Origin: Ga0077560 sp046330435
GTDB taxonomy: Bacteria > Actinomycetota > Thermoleophilia > Miltoncostaeales > Miltoncostaeaceae
Length of the DNA: 64,000 bases
Assembly: GCA_046330435.1 (NCBI GenBank)
Contig: JAXLST010000006.1
Span: 372,001 to 436,000 of the forward strand
Direction of reading: 5' to 3'
Shown: positions 57,475 through 64,000 of the stretch, one piece after another
Numbering within the stretch: the stretch's first letter is position 1
Layout: each line of letters begins with the position of its first letter
Made by a program: the position numbers and the translations under genes
The notes under the pieces: model-generated
Databases searched by the model: none
Told to the model about the DNA's origin: nothing
The model's input: the letters and a program-made list of their open reading frames with translations, nothing else

Positions 57475-58704
57475 ATGCCCGGCACGGAGGCCGGCACCGG
57501 CTTCACCCGCCGCCGCCGGCTCGCGCTGGGCGGCGGCGGGGCGCTGGGCCTGGCGTTCGCCGGCCGCGCGTCCGCCGCGGCACCCGCCGCGGAGGCGGCG
57601 GTGCCGTTCCACGGTGCGCGGCAACCGGGGATCCTCACGGCCCCGCCCGGCCGCCTGGCGTTCGCCGCGTTCGACCTCACGCCGCAGGGCTCGCGGGACC
57701 TGGAGACGCTCCTGCGCGACTGGACGGCCGCCGCGGAGCGGCTCATGGCCGGGAGGGTGGTGGGCGTGCCCGCCTCGCCGGCGGCGGCGCCGCCGGACCC
57801 CGGCGAGGCCGTCGGCCTGGCCCCCGCGCACCTCACGATCACGATCGGCCTGGGACCGGGCGCCTTCGCCCGGGGCACCGGGCGGGCGGGGCTGCATCCC
57901 GCCGGGCTGGAGCCGCTGCCGGTCTTCCAGGGCGACCGCCTGGACCCCGCGCGCTCGGGCGGGGACCTGTGCGTGCAGGCCTGCGCGGACGACGCCCAGG
58001 TCGCGTTCCACGCCGTGCACGCCCTGGCGCACCTGGGGCGCGGCGCGGTCACGATGCGCTGGCTGCAGACCGGCTTCACGCGCTCGCACTCCGGCAGGGG
58101 CCCGCACCCCACCCCGCGCAACCTCCAGGGGTTCCGCGACGGCACCGCGAACATCGCGCCCACCGAGGCGGCGGCCCTGCGCCGGCACGTCTGGGTGGGG
58201 CCGGAGGGCCCCCGGTGGCTCCGCGGCGGCACGTACCTCGTGGCGCGCCGCATCCGCATCCACATGGAACGCTGGGACGCGACGCCCCTCTCCCAGCAGG
58301 AGGGCGTGATCGGGCGCAGGAAGGACACCGGCGCGCCGCTCACCGGCGTGCACGAGCGCGACGTCCCGGACTTCTCGGCCAAGAACGGCCAGAGCTTCCT
58401 GCCGGTCATCCCGATGAGCGCGCACATCCGGCAGGCGCACCCGGTGAACAACCGCGGCGTGCGGATGCTGCGGCGCGGCTACTCGTTCGCCGACGGCGCC
58501 GACCCCGGCACCGGGGACCTGGACGCCGGGCTGTTCTTCATCGCGTTCGTGCGCGACCCGTTCCGGCAGTTCGTGCCGGTCCAGGCCCGCCTGGCCGCGA
58601 GCGACGCGCTCAACGACTTCATCCAGCACCGCTCGAGCGCGGTGTTCGCCGTGCCGCCCGGGGTGTCGCCCGGCGGGGTCGTGGGCGGCGGCCTCTTCGC
58701 ATAG
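57475..58704 (+). CDS. Tat-exported DyP-type haem peroxidase
   Basis: 409 aa. The N-terminus has a twin-Arg signal (FTRRRRLALGGGGALGLAFAGRASA). The DyP family GxxDG motif is in LQGFRDGTANIAP, where Asp acts as the acid-base. The proximal haem His is expected in AHIRQAHPVNNRGVRMLRRGYSF, followed by GLFFIAFVRDPFRQFVPVQ. It matches the EfeB/YcdB subgroup, which binds haem outside the cytoplasm. It is co-transcribed with the lysyl-oxidase-domain protein, with no EfeU or EfeO nearby, so iron uptake is not indicated. Confidence 0.93.
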   Translation: MPGTEAGTGFTRRRRLALGGGGALGLAFAGRASAAAPAAEAAVPFHGARQPGILTAPPGRLAFAAFDLTPQGSRDLETLLRDWTAAAERLMAGRVVGVPASPAAAPPDPGEAVGLAPAHLTITIGLGPGAFARGTGRAGLHPAGLEPLPVFQGDRLDPARSGGDLCVQACADDAQVAFHAVHALAHLGRGAVTMRWLQTGFTRSHSGRGPHPTPRNLQGFRDGTANIAPTEAAALRRHVWVGPEGPRWLRGGTYLVARRIRIHMERWDATPLSQQEGVIGRRKDTGAPLTGVHERDVPDFSAKNGQSFLPVIPMSAHIRQAHPVNNRGVRMLRRGYSFADGADPGTGDLDAGLFFIAFVRDPFRQFVPVQARLAASDALNDFIQHRSSAVFAVPPGVSPGGVVGGGLFA

Positions 58705-58838
58705 GGGCCGGGGAGAACCGCGGCCGCCCCCAAACGACGAGTGCGGGGACCATGGGGGCGGCGCGGGTCGCGGCGGCGGGCCGAGGGGGAAGGCCCACCA
58801 CCGGGTGCTACCGGGGTGTCGCTGCCACGAGGGGGGTC

Positions 58839-58873
58839 CCGGGCGGCCGGACCTGGGGGGTGAGGCCGCCCGG
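58839..58873. terminator. hairpin between convergent peroxidase and nitroreductase genes
   Basis: 10-bp arms CCGGGCGGCC and GGCCGCCCGG separated by 15 bases. It is near the 3' end of the minus-strand gene at 58887. No T tract. Confidence 0.45.
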
Positions 58874-58886
58874 ATGGGTCTCGGGG

Positions 58887-59912
58887 TTAGGCGTCCTCCC
58901 CGAGGAACTTCTTCACGTCCAGACCGCGCTCCTCCATGATGCGGCGGAACGTGTCCAGCATCTCCTCCGGGTAGTCCGGAAGGCCGCCCTGGTCCAGCAG
59001 CTGCTGGGCGCGGGCCTTGATGCGGGGGCCGAAGTCCCAGTCGTCGTCGTTGATGAGCCGCTTGATCTCGCGCTCGGGCCAGGACACGACGCCCGGGTCG
59101 CGGCTGAACTGCGCGGCGAGGCGGTCGATCTCCTCGAAGCGGCCGTCCAGCGGGGCCTGCTCCTGGATCATCCCGGCCTGCTTCTGCCACTCCACGAGCT
59201 CCGGCTCGATGTGGAGCGGGTTGCGGAACTGGTCGTCGTGGAAGAGCTTCTCGAACTTGAGGCGGACGCGCTGGCCACCGGCCTTGACGTCCTCGTTCGG
59301 GTAGCCGACGACGTGCGCCCAGGTGAACTTGTACTCCGGCGGCAGGCCGAAGGCCTTCTCGACGCCGCCCGGCTTACGGCCGAAGGCGATGAGGCTCTGC
59401 GACACGCCGAGCGCCTGGCCGGCGATCATGGCGTTCGCGACCGCGAGGCCGGACTCGAACCGCAGCAGGGTGTCCGTGCGCTCCGTGGGGAACGACATGA
59501 GCCGCGGGATCGTCTGGGTCATCGAGAACTCGTAGTTCCAGCCGTGGTACTTCGTGAGCGCGCCGGACAGGGCCAGGGTCGAGAGGCCGTCGTTCGCGCG
59601 GCCGTACCAGGCGTTGAGGTTCGTCACCCAGAAGATGAGGTGCGACGCCTGGTTGATCATCTGGACGTTGAACCCGGAGACGCACTCCTCGATCTCGTCC
59701 CACATGTCCGTCGTGCGGCGGTTCACGACGATCGCCTCGGTGGCGTTGATGTTGCCCTGGCAGGACTGGAGGCGTCCGGCCTGCAGCATCGTCTTGATCT
59801 TCCAGTCCTCGACGACCTTCTCGGGGTCGTAGTACCGGATGGTGCGGCGATCACCGATCGCCTGGAGCACCGGCGTCGTCGGGATGTCGGCCGGGGTAGG
59901 CAGCGTGGACAT
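58887..59912 (-). CDS. nitroreductase-family flavoprotein
   Basis: 341 aa. ATG 59912 was chosen (GAGGAGA upstream). The nitroreductase fold is read in QAIGDRRTIRYYDPEKVVEDWKIKTMLQAGRLQSCQGNINATEAIVV (the N-terminal FMN-binding RR-x-R pattern) and FESGLAVANAMIAGQALGVSQSLIAFG. At 341 aa it is longer than the usual 200-220, with an extra C-terminal helical region (WPEREIKRLINDDDWDFGPRIKARAQQLL). Substrate unknown. A hairpin lies in its leader. Confidence 0.8.
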   Translation of the reverse strand: MSTLPTPADIPTTPVLQAIGDRRTIRYYDPEKVVEDWKIKTMLQAGRLQSCQGNINATEAIVVNRRTTDMWDEIEECVSGFNVQMINQASHLIFWVTNLNAWYGRANDGLSTLALSGALTKYHGWNYEFSMTQTIPRLMSFPTERTDTLLRFESGLAVANAMIAGQALGVSQSLIAFGRKPGGVEKAFGLPPEYKFTWAHVVGYPNEDVKAGGQRVRLKFEKLFHDDQFRNPLHIEPELVEWQKQAGMIQEQAPLDGRFEEIDRLAAQFSRDPGVVSWPEREIKRLINDDDWDFGPRIKARAQQLLDQGGLPDYPEEMLDTFRRIMEERGLDVKKFLGEDA

Positions 59913-59940
59913 CGTGAGTGGTCTCCTCGAGGTCGGTCCC

Positions 59941-59963
59941 GGCAATCGGCGCCTCCGATTGCC
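59941..59963. repeat. inverted repeat in the nitroreductase leader
   Basis: Arms GGCAATCGG and CCGATTGCC, 9 bp perfect, with a 5-base loop. It lies between the -10 and the start of the gene at 59912 and may be an operator or an mRNA hairpin. Confidence 0.6.
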
Positions 59964-59982
59964 TGTGTTCCATTACCCGAAG

Positions 59983-59991
59983 CATATATCA
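59983..59991 (-). promoter_or_regulatory. extended -10 (TGA + TATATG) of the nitroreductase gene
   Basis: On the minus strand CCTGATATATG contains an extended -10. The same CCTGATA core lies upstream of the acyl-CoA ligase at 63583, suggesting shared control. Confidence 0.45.
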
Positions 59992-60142
59992 GGCTTTGTG
60001 TCTCCTGCTACCAGTAGCGGACATGTCGCGGCCGATCGCCATCCGGGGGCCCGGGAAACCCCCGATGGCGACCCCCGGGGACGGCCATAGCCTCGGGATG
60101 CCCACGTCCCCGGACGGGTTCCCCGACAGCAGGAGGTAGGAC

Positions 60143-60448
60143 GTGCCCGACAAGCGCCTCGCGAGCGCCCTCGTCGCCGTCGTGGCGGCCGCGGCGGTCG
60201 CCACCGGCGTCAGCACCGCTGCCAAGGCCCCCAGCCCGCGCACGCTCGTGCGCAAGAACTGCGGCGGCTGCCACACCATGAAGGCCGCCGGCATCCACGG
60301 CACCTTCGGGCCCAACCTCGACAAGGCGAAGCCCACCAAGGCCGAGGTCATCCAGCGGCTCAAGAACGGGGCCACCGGCATGCCCGCCTTCACCTTCAAC
60401 AAGAAGACGCGGCTCGCCATCGCGGACTACGTGTCCAAGAAGACCTGA
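60143..60448 (+). CDS. small c-type cytochrome
   Basis: 101 aa from GTG with AGGAGG six bases upstream. Residues 1-26 form a signal peptide. The haem motif CGGCH is at residues 40-44, and the axial Met is in TGMPAF. The spacing matches class I monohaem cytochromes, similar to the small cytochromes paired with oxidases or dehydrogenases. It would carry electrons outside the membrane. No obvious redox partner lies beside it apart from the nitroreductase-fold genes. Divergent from the 58887 gene. Confidence 0.9.
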   Translation: MPDKRLASALVAVVAAAAVATGVSTAAKAPSPRTLVRKNCGGCHTMKAAGIHGTFGPNLDKAKPTKAEVIQRLKNGATGMPAFTFNKKTRLAIADYVSKKT

Positions 60449-60463
60449 CGGCACCCCGCAACG

Positions 60464-60493
60464 ATCGAGGGCGGCCTCCCGGCCGCCCTCGAT
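60464..60493. terminator. bidirectional hairpin between cytochrome c and convergent gene
   Basis: A perfect 13-bp stem (arms ATCGAGGGCGGCC and GGCCGCCCTCGAT, loop TCCC) in the 67-bp gap. Confidence 0.6.
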
Positions 60494-60515
60494 GGAACCT
60501 CGTCTCCCGGCGGCG

Positions 60516-61868
60516 CTAGGCCTTCCGGGGCGGCTTGCCCTCGTGGTCGCACAGCTCCGGGTGCCAGCGGTGGAAGTGGTTCTTGTGCTGGCCCGACAGC
60601 GACCCCTCGGGGAAGTTCTCCTCGTAGAAGTCGGGGTCGACGTGCTGCGCCTGGCAGGTGAGCCGCTGGTACATGGGGTCCAGGTACGCCGGGAACCGGC
60701 CGTACGTGTCCCACACGTACTGGCAGTAGTCCTTCACCATCTCGACGGTCTCCTCGTGGGGCCGCGGGATGGCGTTCACGAACTGCTCGTTGTTCTTGTA
60801 CGGCTTGGGGACGTCCTCGTCCATGGCCGACCACTTCATGGCCATGAAGGCGTCCACCGCCTCGTGCATGTCCTTGTAGTACGGCGGGGTGAAGGCCTCG
60901 AAGTAGCCGTCCCGGCCCACCGCGAAGCTGTTGCCCTGCTTGTCCTCGAGGAACCGGAAGCCCAGCCCCGGGACGTCGCCGCCGCCCATCACGAACTTCG
61001 GGAGGTAGCCGGTGAACGTCCAGCCGCCCAGGCCCAGGGCCTGGAGGGCGAGGTTGAGGTTCTGGCACATGAAGGCCTGCTCGACGACCATCATCGACAG
61101 GACGCGGGTCTCGAGCTCCATCATGCCCATGCGCCGTGCCGGGTCGACGCGTCCCTGGTCGATCCACTTCTGCAGGCCGGCGGACTCCCACCCGCGCTGC
61201 TCGTCGACGATCGAGAACTTGTACGACCGCGCCAGGTAGATGAACAGGACGTTGATGTACTCCATCGTCATGTTCGTCACCGGCACGAACAGGCTCGTGC
61301 CCGGCTTGTTGGCGTTCCACTGGTTGAAGTCGAACAGCCCCGGGAGGGTGGTCGGCAGCTCGGCGCGGCCGTCCTTGAGCTTCACCCGGGCCCGCCGGAA
61401 CAGGTCGACCAGGAAGTCGGCCTGCTGCTCCACGGGCTTGCCCGACAGCGTCGAGATCTCGCCCGGCTCCGGGACCATCCCGAAGATGTTCAGCCACCAC
61501 AGGCCCTCGTCGTTCGACCAGAACAGCTCGGTGCCGTGGTTGCTGCACGCGCTCGGCCAGGTCCGGTTCGTCCACTGAACGAGCGTGGACATCCCGCGGG
61601 CCGGGTCGAGGTCCGCAAGCGCGAGGCCGTTGAGCCCCGTCGCCGCCATCACCAGCAGGGCCTCCTCGAGCTCGCTCAGCGCGACCGGCTCGTAGGGGCT
61701 CGAGTAGGCGATGACGTCCGACTCGACGGTCATGCCGAGCGCGACGCGCCGGCTCTTCCGGTCGAAGACGGACTGGAAGTACGGGTAGGACAGTGCGTCC
61801 ATGAAGCCGGCGGGGGCGCTGCTCAGCACACCCAGCGGGTCCAGTCGGGGCGTCTCGTCAGTCCTCAC
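60516..61868 (-). CDS. large nitroreductase-fold protein of unknown function
   Basis: 450 aa from GTG with GGAGG six bases upstream. A nitroreductase-like fold is suggested by SRRVALGMTVESDVIAYSS, LSELEEALLVMAATGLNGLALADLD and, late, MMVVEQAFMCQNLNLALQALGLGGW. Family members are normally much shorter, so the extra 200 residues (including FDFNQWNANKPGTS and QHKNHFHRWHPELCDHEGKPPRKA) may be a special domain. Whether it binds FMN is uncertain. It follows the acyl-CoA ligase but has a terminator and its own ribosome binding site in between. Confidence 0.6.
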   Translation of the reverse strand: MRTDETPRLDPLGVLSSAPAGFMDALSYPYFQSVFDRKSRRVALGMTVESDVIAYSSPYEPVALSELEEALLVMAATGLNGLALADLDPARGMSTLVQWTNRTWPSACSNHGTELFWSNDEGLWWLNIFGMVPEPGEISTLSGKPVEQQADFLVDLFRRARVKLKDGRAELPTTLPGLFDFNQWNANKPGTSLFVPVTNMTMEYINVLFIYLARSYKFSIVDEQRGWESAGLQKWIDQGRVDPARRMGMMELETRVLSMMVVEQAFMCQNLNLALQALGLGGWTFTGYLPKFVMGGGDVPGLGFRFLEDKQGNSFAVGRDGYFEAFTPPYYKDMHEAVDAFMAMKWSAMDEDVPKPYKNNEQFVNAIPRPHEETVEMVKDYCQYVWDTYGRFPAYLDPMYQRLTCQAQHVDPDFYEENFPEGSLSGQHKNHFHRWHPELCDHEGKPPRKA

Positions 61869-61879
61869 GTCGATCCTCC

Positions 61880-61912
61880 AAAAACACGGGGCCCCGGTGT
61901 CCCGGGGCCCCG
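61880..61912 (-). terminator. intrinsic terminator after the acyl-CoA ligase gene
   Basis: On the minus strand, arms CGGGGCCCCGG (61912-61902) and CCGGGGCCCCG (61897-61887) form an 11-bp perfect stem with a 4-base loop, followed by TGTTTTT. It is the only hairpin in the window with a proper T tract. Confidence 0.85.
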
Positions 61913-61924
61913 CAGTGGTCGGTA

Positions 61925-63583
61925 CTACCGCTTCACGACGATGCCCGCGGCCTCGCGGTCGAAGGTGTCAGCGGTAATCCCCTCGTCGCGCAGCTTGACC
62001 TTCTGCACGCGCTCGGTGGGGGTCTTCGGGAGCGTGTCCACGAAGCGGATGTAGCGCGGAACCATGAAGTACGGCATGCGCTCGGCCATCCAGTGGGTGA
62101 ACTCCACCGGGTCGGGAGCCTCGCCCTCGGGGATGCAGACGATCATGATCTCGTCCTCCGAGGAGGCGCCCTCGCCCGCCTTCACGCCGATCGCCGCGGC
62201 CTCCTTGATGTTCGGGTGGTCGGAGACCTGGCGCTCGACCTCCATGGAGCTCACGTTCTCACCGCGGCGGCGGATGTAGTCCTTCACGCGGTCCATGAAG
62301 TAGATGTAGTCGTTCTCGTCCATGCGGCCGAGGTCGCCCGTGTGGAGCTTCAGGTTGCGGAAGTCCTCGGCGGTCTTCTCCGGCATGCCGTAGTAGGCGC
62401 GCATGACGATGTTCGGGATCTTCATGTCGACGACGATCTCGCCCGGCGTGTTGCGGGGGAGCTCGCGGTCGGTGCCCGGCTCGACGACGGTGACCTCGTA
62501 ACCGGGGTTCGCCTTGCCGATGGAGCCCGGCACGGGCGGCTGGGTGGGGTCCATGTAGGTGGCCATACCCGTCTCGGTCAGGCCGTAGCCCTCGATGAAG
62601 GTGACCCCGAACCGGTCCTGGAACTCGTAGTAGATGTCCTTGGGCGTCGGCGCGGCGAACACGGTGTGGACCTTGTGCGACTTGTCGAGGTCCGACGCCG
62701 GGATGTTGTAGATGAAGTAGCTGACCGCGCCGATCGAGTTGAAGATCGTGGCCTCGGCGTCGATCACCTGCTGCCAGAACTGGGAGCTGGAGAACCGCTC
62801 GACGTAGGCGACGCGGCCGCCGGCCACCAGGGCCGGGTAGCCGGAGAGCACCTGCGCGTTGCTGTGGAACAGCGGCAGGCAGGAGAAGAACGTGTCCTCG
62901 GAGAGGTCGGCGACGCTCTTCTTGGCGGTGGCCGAGATGACCTCGAGCAGGCCGCGCGCCGAGAAGTAGTCGGCCGCGTTCTGCTTGATCACGCCCTTGG
63001 AACGGCCGGTGGTGCCCGAGGTGAACATGATGCGGGCGTCGGCGGTCCAGGAGTACTCGACACCGTCGGGCTCGTTGTCCGGGGCGGACATGAGCTCCTC
63101 GAGGGTCTCCCACTTGAGGCTCGGGTCAGGGCCGTTCTGGCCGCCCGTCTTCATCACGATCACGTGCTCCAGCTTGGGGAGCTCCGCCTTGATGAGGTCG
63201 AGCCGGTCGAGGTAGATGTCGGAGATGAAGAGCTTCTTCGCCTCGACCAGGTTGATGGTCCAGGAGAGGAAGTCGCCCTTGTACGCCGTGTTGATGGAGC
63301 TCATCACGGCGCCGGCCTTGAGGATGCCGTACCAGACGGGGAGGAACTCCTCGCAGTTCGGCAGCATCACGGACACCGACTCGCCCGGCTGAACACCACG
63401 GGCGATGAGGGCGTTCGCGACCCGGTTGGACCGTGCGTTGACCTCGCCGTAGCTCACCCACGGGTTGCTGGCGAACTTCAGGTACGGGCGGTCCGGAGTC
63501 TTCGTCGCGTGATCGCGGAGGATCTCCGCCAGGACCCACTTGGTGGGGTCCTCCTTGGTGTACCAGTCGGTCCAGTCGGCCAT
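61925..63583 (-). CDS. AMP-forming acyl-CoA ligase (CaiC/long-chain type)
   Basis: 552 aa. It activates a carboxylic acid with ATP and CoA. ATP-binding motif MFTSGTTGRSKGVIKQ, then FIEGYGLTETGMATY, LHTGDLGRMDENDYIYFMDRVKDYIRRRGENVSSMEVE and, near the C-terminus, LPKTPTERVQKVKLR with the catalytic Lys. Closest in layout to CaiC (crotonobetaine-CoA ligase) and medium- or long-chain ligases. The acid is unknown. It is transcribed on its own or with downstream nitroreductase-fold genes past a terminator. Confidence 0.93.
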   Translation of the reverse strand: MADWTDWYTKEDPTKWVLAEILRDHATKTPDRPYLKFASNPWVSYGEVNARSNRVANALIARGVQPGESVSVMLPNCEEFLPVWYGILKAGAVMSSINTAYKGDFLSWTINLVEAKKLFISDIYLDRLDLIKAELPKLEHVIVMKTGGQNGPDPSLKWETLEELMSAPDNEPDGVEYSWTADARIMFTSGTTGRSKGVIKQNAADYFSARGLLEVISATAKKSVADLSEDTFFSCLPLFHSNAQVLSGYPALVAGGRVAYVERFSSSQFWQQVIDAEATIFNSIGAVSYFIYNIPASDLDKSHKVHTVFAAPTPKDIYYEFQDRFGVTFIEGYGLTETGMATYMDPTQPPVPGSIGKANPGYEVTVVEPGTDRELPRNTPGEIVVDMKIPNIVMRAYYGMPEKTAEDFRNLKLHTGDLGRMDENDYIYFMDRVKDYIRRRGENVSSMEVERQVSDHPNIKEAAAIGVKAGEGASSEDEIMIVCIPEGEAPDPVEFTHWMAERMPYFMVPRYIRFVDTLPKTPTERVQKVKLRDEGITADTFDREAAGIVVKR

Positions 63584-63658
63584 ATGCGTCCTCGGTGGTT
63601 TCTGGGCGGTTCGGGGTCCGGGCGCGTACGCGGGTCCCCGCGCGTGTGGTCTGCGAAA

Positions 63659-63667
63659 AACGTATCA
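63659..63667 (-). promoter_or_regulatory. extended -10 (TGA + TACGTT) of the acyl-CoA ligase
   Basis: On the minus strand CCTGATACGTT resembles the extended -10 at 59983. TTGCAT lies about 17 bp further upstream as a possible -35. The overlapping CGTATCA-GG-TGACACG (63661-63676) is a near-perfect 16-bp inverted repeat. Confidence 0.4.
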
Positions 63668-63825
63668 GGTGACACGTATTTCATGCAATGAGACTCCGGC
63701 GTCCGACGGGGGTCGATCCCGCGCCGGCCCGCCCCGGACGTCGCGGCGGTCCCGTGCCGGCGCCCGGTTTTCGTCACGGCCGTCACGAGACGGCCGAGAA
63801 CCGAGCATATCGGCCCGGAGGCCGG

Positions 63826-64000
63826 TTATGACTCGCTCTCGGATCCGTTCCCGGCGGCGAGCGCGCGCTCGAAGGCCTCCTCGACCAGCGCGAGCATCAC
63901 GGGCACCCACACCGCGTCCTCGGCGGGGTCCTCCGGCGGGTCTCCCGCGGCGAGGTCCCGGGCGGCCGCGGCGGCGCGCGGCGCGTCCTGCGGGCCCAGC
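63826..64000 (-). CDS. C-terminal fragment of an unidentified protein
   Basis: The reading frame enters from the right edge as LGPQDAPRAAAAARDLAAGD and ends with VWVPVMLALVEEAFERALAAG and NGSESES, then TAA. The last helix resembles C-termini of various regulators, but 58 residues are not enough to identify it. 63584-63825 holds only the ligase promoter region. Confidence 0.5.
   Translation of the reverse strand, partial: LGPQDAPRAAAAARDLAAGDPPEDPAEDAVWVPVMLALVEEAFERALAAGNGSESES

Noticed and set aside
57475..58704. EfeB of an EfeUOB iron uptake system
   Set aside because: The protein is of the DyP/EfeB subgroup but no efeU or efeO lies nearby.

Overview
The window is a stretch of very GC-rich chromosome (over 70% G+C by eye, strongly GC-biased third codon positions, many GTG and TTG starts, many 4-base start/stop overlaps). 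A dnaK–hsp20–grpE–dnaJ–hspR–clpB operon behind a HAIR-type HspR operator, short actinobacterial-type GlgP, LutABC and several leaderless-looking promoters point to Actinomycetota. A deep lineage such as the Thermoleophilia is my best guess, but no rRNA or other marker settles it. No tRNA, rRNA, CRISPR array, insertion sequence or prophage was seen.

Layout. 1-8.1 kb: an orphan sensor kinase, secreted proteins (phosphodiester glycosidase family, calcium-repeat protein) and small membrane or unknown proteins. 8.1-15.4 kb: the heat-shock operon on the minus strand with its promoter and operator. 15.5-33 kb: a complete glycogen cluster (glgC, glgA, glgB, glgP, glgX, malQ) laid out on alternating strands, with a large secreted CARDB protein and a TSUP permease inside it, a MFS permease after it, and two PIN/Phd toxin-antitoxin modules at 22.5-23.2 and 32.9-33.6 kb, each under a perfect palindrome. 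33.6-36.5 kb: small accessory genes (SRPBCC/ArsR pair, phosphotriesterase-like hydrolase, SnoaL-like and VOC proteins). 36.5-40.1 kb: a lutABC-araC operon for lactate oxidation in which lutC is frameshifted. 40.2-41.5 kb: an unknown gene and a cupin-marR operon with a clear promoter and operator.

41.5-55.6 kb is the most interesting part. Ten genes on the minus strand, each overlapping the next by about four bases, encode a NitT/TauT-type ABC permease and ATPase, a zinc alcohol dehydrogenase, a HisB-like protein, HutH, an SDR, a HisD-like protein, HutU, HutF and HutI. Divergent from them is iclR plus an M20 amidohydrolase; the substrate-binding lipoprotein follows convergently. The HisB-like and HisD-like proteins have changes at key metal or catalytic residues, so they are probably not histidine-biosynthesis enzymes. 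I infer a catabolic pathway in which a transported compound, perhaps an imidazole alcohol or polyol, is oxidised and dehydrated and then drained through urocanate and formiminoglutamate to glutamate. The amidohydrolase would stand in for the missing HutG.

55.6-64 kb: a secreted lysyl-oxidase-domain protein that seems to have lost copper ligands, a Tat-exported DyP peroxidase, a short c-type cytochrome, two nitroreductase-fold proteins, an AMP-forming acyl-CoA ligase, and the C-terminus of an unidentified gene at the right edge. Several hairpins serve as likely terminators.
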